A DNA stretch of 64,000 nucleotides. It comes from Stereocaulon alpinum. Taxonomy: Eukaryota > Ascomycota > Lecanoromycetes > Lecanorales > Stereocaulaceae. Made by a program: the position numbers and the translations under genes. Numbering within the stretch: position 1 is the first letter of the stretch; every line of letters begins with the position of its first letter. Where the stretch lies: the NCBI GenBank assembly GCA_018257865.1, contig JAEUBA010000003.1, positions 682,001 to 746,000 on the forward strand, written 5' to 3'. Under the pieces are notes generated by a model. The model did no database searches. It worked only from the letters and a program-made list of their open reading frames with translations, and had not been told where the DNA came from. Positions 57,601 to 64,000 of the stretch are shown here, piece by piece.

Positions 57601-59707
57601 GTCGATAGCAGTGAAATGGATATTCAGGGCAAAACGCAGCCTAAAAAGTTCACCGAAGATGAGAAGCGAGAGACTGGGCGAGTCAAACTCGCTATCTATA
57701 AAGAGTACTTTAGTACCAGCGGCGGTCTATGGTTGTGGCTCCCCATCATCGTCCTCTTCGTCATTCACCAGAGCCTAATCTTGGGGAGATCTTGGTTCAT
57801 CGGTGTATGGACCAGATCTTACAAAACAGAGTCAATGCAGGTCCAATCATTCTTCCATCAGCACATACCTTTGAGCATCACTGCTGTTGCAAATCAGGCT
57901 GCGAGTGAAGACCTTCAGTACTATCTGGGTATCTACTTTGGTCTCACCCTTGTCACATGTATTTCCGGGACACTTAGATATTTCCTGGTGTACATGAGGG
58001 CGATCAGGGCATCCAAGGAACTGTTCGAGAAGCTAACCTACACCGTCCTTCGAGCACCTCTGCGGTGGCTCGATACTACTCCAGTGGGGCGGATTTTGAA
58101 CAGGTTTACCGCCGATTTTGTCTCCATAGACTCAAGGCTCGGTAACGATCTAGGATTTCTCATTTACCATATAATACTGTTGGTGAGCATTATCATCGCC
58201 GGACTGTTTGTCTCTCCCTGGATGCTTTTGTTTGCTGTTACACTTCTGATGCTATGCGTGTACATCACATCGACGTTTCTAGCTGGCGCCCGTGAGGTTA
58301 AGGTAAGGATTCGGCAACCCGAAGTGTGGTTATTCACAACTAACGGTCGACAAGCGACTAGAAAGCAATGCGAAAAGCCCTATTTTCGAGCAATTCGGAG
58401 CCGCTTTGGCGGGCATCGGAACCATACGTGCATTCGACAAAGCTGATGCGTATATCGAGCGGTACGCTCATACATCAAAGACTGTGTAGTCACATTGATA
58501 CTGACACCTAATTCCCAGGATGTTCGAAAAGATTGACGCTCATGCTCGAGCCTTCTGGCATATATGGATCTTCAACAGATGGCTTGCATTAAGGCTCAAT
58601 TGGATGGGAGCCATATTTGCAATCCTAGTCGCCGCTGTCATAGTCTTCACAGGCATTGATGCTTCATTAGCCGGATTTGCTTTGAGTTTTGCTCTACAAT
58701 ACAGCTCAGCCGTGACGTGGACAGCCCGACTTTATGCTAATGTCGAACTCAGCTTGAACGCCGTCGAGCGCATCGACGAATACTCCAGTATGCCAATCGA
58801 AGACCAGAGCGCCAGCGTCAAAGTCCCTGCTGCTTGGCCTGCAGAAGGCCGACTCGAGGTCTCAAAGCTAGTTGCGGCCTACGCACCCGATCTTGACCCA
58901 GTGCTGAAAGGTCTATCTTTCGTGGTCGAAAAGAATCAACGAATTGGCGTCGTCGGTCGAACAGGAGCGGGCAAATCCTCACTTACACTCGCTCTCTTCC
59001 GCTTTATCGAAGCTCGCTCGGGCTCCATCCACATCGATGGAATCGATGTCTCGAAGATATCTCTCTACGACCTGCGCAGCCGTCTGGCCATCATACCCCA
59101 AGACCCTGTCCTCTTCTCCGGCACCGTCCGCTCCAACCTCGACGCCTTTGACAATCATACTGATGCTGAGCTCTACGGTGCTCTCGAGCGCGTGCATCTG
59201 ATAAGCAGCAACGGCAGGACTTCGAGAGATGAGCCCAACACCACATTACCCGCATCCGGAAGCCCAACACCATCCACAGCTCTAAATTCCAACACCAATA
59301 TCTTCCGCTCCCTTTCCTCCCGCATCTCCGAAGGCGGCCTCAACCTCTCCCAAGGCCAGCGCCAACTCCTCTGCCTCGCACGCGCCATAGTCTCCCGGCC
59401 AAAGATAATGGTCCTTGACGAAGCTACCTCAGCCGTCGACATGGCTACTGACGTGCTGATCCAACGCAGCATCAGAGAAGAATTCCAGGATAGCACGCTC
59501 ATCGTGATAGCTCATCGACTTAGTACTATTGCGGATTTCGATCGGATCCTGGTTATGGATGATGGTTGTGCTGCTGAGTATGATACGCCGGGGACTCTGA
59601 TGGAGATGGAGGGGGGGGTGTTTAGGGGGATGGTGGAGCAAAGTGGGGAGGTGGAGAGGTTGAGGGATATTGTTGGGGTGGGGGGTGGGGGGAAGGGGAG
59701 GGCGTGA
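54651..59707 (+). CDS. ABC transporter, subfamily C (MRP/Ybt1-like full transporter)
   Basis: Six exons: 54651-54983, 55024-56007, 56067-57223, 57276-58302, 58355-58461 and 58519-59707; introns of 40, 59, 52, 52 and 57 bp; 1598 aa. Layout is an N-terminal TMD0-like segment, TMD1, NBD1, TMD2 and NBD2. NBD1 has Walker A GQTGSGKS (686-693) and signature LSGGQRWRVSFARAL; its Walker B ends VLDDIFSAVDAHVG, with Asp in place of the catalytic Glu, the usual ABCC asymmetry. NBD2 has GRTGAGKS (1349-1356), LSQGQRQLLCLARA and MVLDEATSAVD, a canonical site. Such proteins move conjugates, bile-acid-like compounds or drugs across the vacuolar or plasma membrane. The C-terminus ends in a Gly-rich GGGGKGRA encoded by a G-run. 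Intron 1 (40 bp) is very short. Confidence 0.94.
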
Positions 59708-59922
59708 GGGGGTGGGGGAGGAGAGTGGGCTTTGTGTTTTTTGGGTTGTTGTGTTTGCGGCGTTGACTTTTTGTTTCTTGCTTCGTGTTAGATGGAATGA
59801 TGGGATGGAATAAAAGTGCTCACATAGATAGATTGTATACGGGCCAATTGCTTAAATTTCCATATAATGTTGCCCTCTCCCTCGCCCTCGTATCCACACA
59901 GTCGCTCTCCACCACCTTCACC

Positions 59923-61449
59923 TCACTCCGTCACACCTACCCACCCCCTCCTCCCCACAAACCCCTTCACCCCCTCATCACCCAGCACCTCCCCCGCCAC
60001 CCTTCCACTAACCACACTCCTCTCCACTTCCCTTCCCAGCACATGGAACGGCTCAAAACCCAATAATTTCCCCCCTCCTCCTCCTTCATCCCATCGTCTA
60101 ACCCACTCCGTCCTACCGCCACGCTGGCGGGGAGAAGTGGGTAAGCGGGGTAAGGGGCGAAACCCAGATGCGTAACGGTCTAGAGAGAGGAACCAGCGGC
60201 GTTGGTGGATTGAGGATATGCTGTTGTTGGCGCCTAGGTAGGCGTTTGTTTGGCGGATTTTTTCATCTTCATCTTCGTGTTCGGTGGTCTCTTTTTCTAT
60301 GTTTGACGCTGAGGGATCCATTGAAGTGGGATGAGTTTCTGGCATGGTTTGGTTGTCTTCGATGTCGGAGGTTGGTGGCGTCGTTGATGATGTTTTGCGC
60401 CTTCTCTTCCTGGAGGACTTGGGCGGTTGCGAGTGGCGGTTTTCGGATGTGTGGAGACGGATGGTGAGGGTGTAGTTTTTGGGTAGACGGGTGCCGTGGA
60501 GGCGGATGCGGATTTTACGCTGGTGTGGTTGTTAGTATCACTTCTATGTTGATCGCGGTGGAGGGAAGGGGAGGAAGACATTTTGGAATGCTTGGTGGAG
60601 TTTCTGGCTGTCTGAGAGCTTTGAGGGGGGGTTGTGGTTGGAGGATGAGGAGGAGCTACTGGATGAGAGCTCATCGTCGGTGGATTTGTGGGTCAGTTCG
60701 TGGTAGGGGAGGATTTCGTATTCGCCGGTGTCCCAGATTAGGAGGCTGCCTGTTGATTGGGAGGCGGTTTCGATTAGGTGGTTCTGTGAAGATGTTAGCT
60801 TCCGAAGGGCTCCAAGACGACGTCGTAGAACCACTCGAAAACAAGCAAGGGTAGGTTGAGAGGCATTGCGTACGTACAAAACATACTCCTACCCACCTAC
60901 CCAAACACAATGCACCCTCGTCTCAGTCGCATTCCTATTCAATCGCCTACTATTTGCATTTCCAGGAAGCCCATACATTATCGCCCAACTAACGGAGCTT
61001 GTCTTATTGATCTGTAGCCTCAGGTCATAGTGCACGCCTGCTACAGGGTGGTCATGCTGATGGACAACGAAGTGGTGGCCGTGGGGGTGCTGGTTGCGTC
61101 TGTATAGAGCTTGCCATTCTGTGATTGGAAGCAGAGGGTATGGTTTGGGGCTATTTGATGGTGTTGGGCGGATGAATCGAGAGAGGTGAGTGGAGAAGTG
61201 GGAGAGGTGGTCGTCGATTCGGACTTCGCCTGCTTCTATGGCTGCTAGGTTGAGCGTTGCATGCTTATTTGCATTGCCATGTCCACAGCTATGTTCTTCT
61301 TGATCGTCCTTGCTCCGTCTAGACCTTGAGGGCGGCGGCGATATAGAGGTTCGGAGAGACATGGGAGGTGTAGTATCTTTGTTCAATGAACCACGATCAA
61401 GGAATTGGGTATCTGGGTCTTCGATTTCTGGAGAGGAGGATGGAGGCAT
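59923..61449 (-). CDS. Stand-alone LigD-type 3'-phosphoesterase (PE) domain protein
   Basis: Three exons: 60901-61449, 60580-60783 and 59923-60519; introns of 117 and 60 bp; 449 aa. After a disordered N-terminus the PE core reads HHFVVHQHDHPVAGVHYDLRLQI, SVSWAIMYGLPGN and ETRVHCVW|NHLIE. In bacterial LigD, the HDAxxLHYDxRLE-type His, Asp and Arg residues bind Mn2+ and process 3' ends during non-homologous end joining. TGSLLIWDTGEYEILPY and, across intron 2, FQN|RKIRIRLHGTRLPKNYTL follow; the C-terminal half is a low-complexity acidic/basic linker plus a GFEPFHVLGREVERSV..GRVAGEVL..EGVKGFVGR motif. No ligase or polymerase domain is present. A DNA or RNA 3'-end-processing role is inferred. The intron 2 donor (gtcttc) is weak. 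Confidence 0.85.
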
Positions 61450-61956
61450 GTTGGAGCATTAGGTCAGGGAGAGTAATGCAGCTCATTGACGCTTCTCAAG
61501 GTGCAATAGTCTTAGTGGTTGATAAGGAAGAAGGTAGAAGTGCATGAAGGTGACTGTTGGCACCTGGAGCCCTGGCGAGGAGAAGGGTGGTAATCCATTT
61601 CATGGAAATGACCATCGCAAGCGAGCGGCCCAAAGAGACTTTAAACCCGTTGAAGCTGTCATGCAGGTCGACGTCACATGGTAAAGCTTGAATGGTTCTG
61701 GGTCGGATATGGTATTGAGCTTGTACTATGCTATCAGGGTGTAGGAACAGCAATTGCAAGAGATTAGGACTATTATCACACCACATCCTCCATTACACTT
61801 CTCCGCTATCCCTTTCGTAGCGCACGTAACCAACCAAGGAAATAAAGGAGACACGCTGTGCTCTTCTCATCCATCGTCAGAGCTGGGTATTCCGAACCTT
61901 CCCTTCATCCCTTCCTCCAACTCCCTTTCTTCCACGATTGACGGGGTTTGTTCTCT
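61450..61956. other. Intergenic between PIL1 and the LigD-PE gene
   Basis: About 510 bp; PIL1 3' flank and the promoter of the PE-domain gene, both on the minus strand. No further gene seen. Confidence 0.55.
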
Positions 61957-63523
61957 CTATGCCTCAGTAGGTCTCTCCTCTTCGCGTCCCCGGGCCTCAC
62001 CGCTTGCGCCCTCCTCTTCCTCTTCCTCCTCTTCTTCCTCCTCACCACCTTGGTACTCCCGGTGTGCGCCAGCTGGGACCCATAGGCCGCTCTCACGGTC
62101 CTTCATGCTGTTGTCTTGGCCGGAGAGATCGTGGCCGACGCCCTCACCCATCTGCTTATGACGACGCTGGGAAAGGTTGCGAGCGCGGGTGCTGAGAGAT
62201 GGCTTGATGGCTGCGTTGGCAGTAACCCAATTTGTAAGGGCGTCTTCGCAGTCTTGGATGATACTGTAGAATACAATATTAGAAGATCACGCGCAAGGGA
62301 GGTAGGATTTGGCTTACGCCTTGCTGGCCTCATATCCGTCATAGGCTTCACGGGTCTCGCCTGGAGTGACTGGGGTATCGTCTACCAACTCCAAAAGATG
62401 CTTTCCGAAACCGGCAATAATGGCAAGCTTCTCGCTGTGCTCCTTGATGGCATCAAATTGGTAAGTGAAAGCTGCCTTTAGCTTCTCGCGGGTAATGTTG
62501 GAAAGCTGGGCTTCTGCGACGAGGGATTCGGCTTCAGCACGGACAAGCTCCTGCTCGAGAACGACAATGCGCGGGCTGTTTGGCTCCTTGTACTTGAGTT
62601 GAGCGATTTGGTCGGTAATCTTCTGCTTTCCTGTAGAGTAGGTCTTCGTCAGTAGGTGTCGCTTATGTTTGGAGCCGGGCTTTCTTACGATCTCTGCTGG
62701 GCTGGACTGAGGCCTCGATATTGCGGATGCTCTTAATGGTGACACGGTATTGGTCGTAGCGGTCAACCATCTGGTCTTCGAGCTCACCAATCTCGTAGAT
62801 CAAGACACCAAGCTTGTCGGTGACATCGGACACATCATCGTCGCAAGCCTCACCCCAGATAGAGAGTTGTTGCTGTGAATCTGGTCAGTGGTGTCGCCTT
62901 GAGCTCGAGTTGCAGCGGAAGCTTACAGCAACCTCCATCCTCTCACGTCCAACAAGCTCCATGCTTCGCATAACGTTCTTCTCCATCTTCACCAGCTGCG
63001 CGAGCTTTTTTGCAAGATCTGGGCCGAAGGCGCCGGCGGTTGATTTACGGAATGCATGGCCTACACCTCAAAGAAGAGCGAAAGTTAGCCTGTGACGTCG
63101 AAGGTGAGTAGCACCGTAAGACGAGAATTGTAAGGCGGGGTAGCAGAGTAGCGGAAAGCCACATTCAGGCTGCCTTGAAGAGATCATGTAACATCATGGA
63201 GATCATGAAAAGTACAATTCCTTGGGGGAATCGCAGGCAAAAGGGGTGCGATGAATCAAGGTCGCAGAGCCTTGTCAGCTCGACGCTCGACGGTGACCCG
63301 CTAACCGCAGGATCGTAGGATCATAGCGGGTTGAGGCAGGAGAGAAGGCCACAGCGAAGGCTTGAATGCATCGTCAATCCCAGTGCCAGAATAGAGAATG
63401 CTCACCAACACTGCTCTTGCCGAAGAAACGACCTGATTTCGTTGATGAGGTTGGGGGAGGTGGATTCTGAATCTGGGAAGCTGTAGGGGCGCGCGATTGG
63501 CGCATGGAATAGGTGCGATGCAT
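61957..63523 (-). CDS. PIL1: Eisosome core component PIL1/LSP1 (BAR-domain protein)
   Basis: Builds eisosomes, the membrane furrows beneath the plasma membrane. Five exons: 63406-63523, 62927-63060, 62689-62872, 62318-62630 and 61957-62263; introns of 345, 54, 58 and 54 bp; 351 aa. Start MHRTYSMRQSRAPTAS is the typical Pil1 N-terminus; then GRFFGKSSV|GHAFRKSTAGAFGPDLAKKL, the BAR-domain helices (KMEKNVMRSMELVGRERMEVA; KLGVLIYEIGELEDQ; RIVVLEQELVRAEAESLVAEAQL; AFTYQFDAIKEHSEKLAIIAGFG) and SPVTPGETREAYDGYEAS-like (here DTPVTPGET). The C-terminus is a strongly acidic glutamate run followed by a charged tail. In yeast Pil1 is controlled by Pkh kinases; no site is assigned here. Intron 1 is unusually long. 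Confidence 0.96.
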
Positions 63524-64000
63524 GATGGGCGGTAGTGGTGAGCTTTATCGACTTTGAGTATTCTGTTCTGAGTTGTATGTTCTCTGTGACAGAGGTAGTG
63601 GTAAGCAAAAGTTTGAGGATAGAGCGAAGGAAACGGGCAGTGTTTATGTTGTTGTCCTCGGGCCAAGGATGCAGGTTGGCGCCGCTGATGAGCTTGTGCC
63701 CAGCTACGGTGACGTAGCACAGCGCCCCCAAATTAGGACGCTAGCTCGCGTAGGAGCTTCATTGTTTGTTTCTGATGAAACGTGTGGGGCTGTGCTCGTC
63801 TCAGCTCCGCATGATGCAGCTTACTTACAGATGAGTGGTTCGGAGGATTCTGTAACGTTGCGTGATAAGGAAGGATTGGATGGGAAGAGTGTGGAAGCTG
63901 TGGAAGCAAGCGTGGCCAACTTTATGCGTGTAATTTCACACACCGAAAAGTCTACTCCGACTTTGCCGCTTAGCACCTCAATCAAGAGTCTAGCTGTTGG
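63524..64000. other. Upstream region of PIL1 to the window end
   Basis: About 480 bp that should contain the PIL1 promoter and 5' UTR. No coding signal for another gene is convincing before the window ends. Confidence 0.5.

Noticed and set aside
51088..59707. GH36 enzyme plus ABC transporter as a sugar-uptake or metabolite gene cluster
   Set aside because: ABCC transporters are not sugar importers, and the flanking genes are housekeeping; adjacency alone is not evidence of a cluster.
59867..60175. Pro/Ser-rich plus-strand ORF after the ABC transporter
   Set aside because: Antisense to the last exon of the LigD-PE gene, whose frame is supported by motifs and splicing.
61754..62161. 135-codon plus-strand ORF rich in Ser
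   Set aside because: It is antisense to the PIL1 acidic tail; the Ser run is the complement of the GAG/GAA glutamate repeat.
1..64000. CRISPR arrays, phage or bacterial operon features
   Set aside because: No regularly spaced repeats; genes have introns and individual promoters, so this is eukaryotic nuclear DNA.

Overview
This window comes from the nuclear genome of a filamentous ascomycete (Pezizomycotina). Evidence: short spliceosomal introns (mostly 44-70 bp, GTRAGT-type donors, CTAAC/CTGAC-like branch sites, YAG acceptors), and fungal genes such as the PIP kinase FAB1, the eisosome protein PIL1, the MICOS subunit MIC60, a CYT-18-type mitochondrial tyrosyl-tRNA synthetase and fungal-type MSH6. 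The class cannot be fixed from sequence alone. All gene models were built by hand from conserved protein sequence, splice sites and phase bookkeeping; no database search was run.

Layout. 1-22.3 kb is ordinary gene-dense euchromatin: the 3' part of FAB1 (5' end outside the window), two adjacent members of an unrecognised small protein family, a MEMO1/MHO1-family protein, a small Cys-rich protein with a PIP-box-like motif, an F-box protein, the GPI mannosyltransferase GPI14 (with one unusually long intron), a 1298-aa disordered protein with a C-terminal membrane anchor, and MIC60.

22.3-34.3 kb is a gene-poor accessory island. It holds two decayed copies of a repeat-bearing surface/GPI-anchor-like protein family, a small secreted protein gene that may be truncated by a stop codon, one spliced two-TM protein gene with a detached paralogous fragment on the other strand, and a frameshifted pseudogene carrying a 0.5-kb MITE-like insertion with 22-bp terminal inverted repeats. 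Two of the in-frame stops could be G-to-A changes of TGG, which would fit (but does not prove) RIP-type mutation.

34.4-63.5 kb is again dense and conserved: MEF1 (mitochondrial EF-G), succinate-semialdehyde dehydrogenase, a glutaminyl cyclase-like M28 enzyme, a mitochondrial-type membrane protein, a basic nuclear-type protein, MSH6, the mitochondrial tyrosyl-tRNA synthetase, a seven-exon GH36 raffinose-synthase/alpha-galactosidase-like enzyme, a six-exon ABCC transporter, a stand-alone LigD-type 3'-phosphoesterase-domain protein and PIL1. Several gene pairs are divergent and share short promoters (9.4-9.8, 15.5-15.9, 41.1-41.4, 50.9-51.1 kb).

There is no single obvious new system. The best leads are the tandem unknown family at 6.3-7.5 kb, the small Cys-rich PIP-box protein, the eukaryotic LigD-PE protein, and the decaying secreted/surface-protein island with its non-autonomous element. 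No tRNA, rRNA or CRISPR was recognised.
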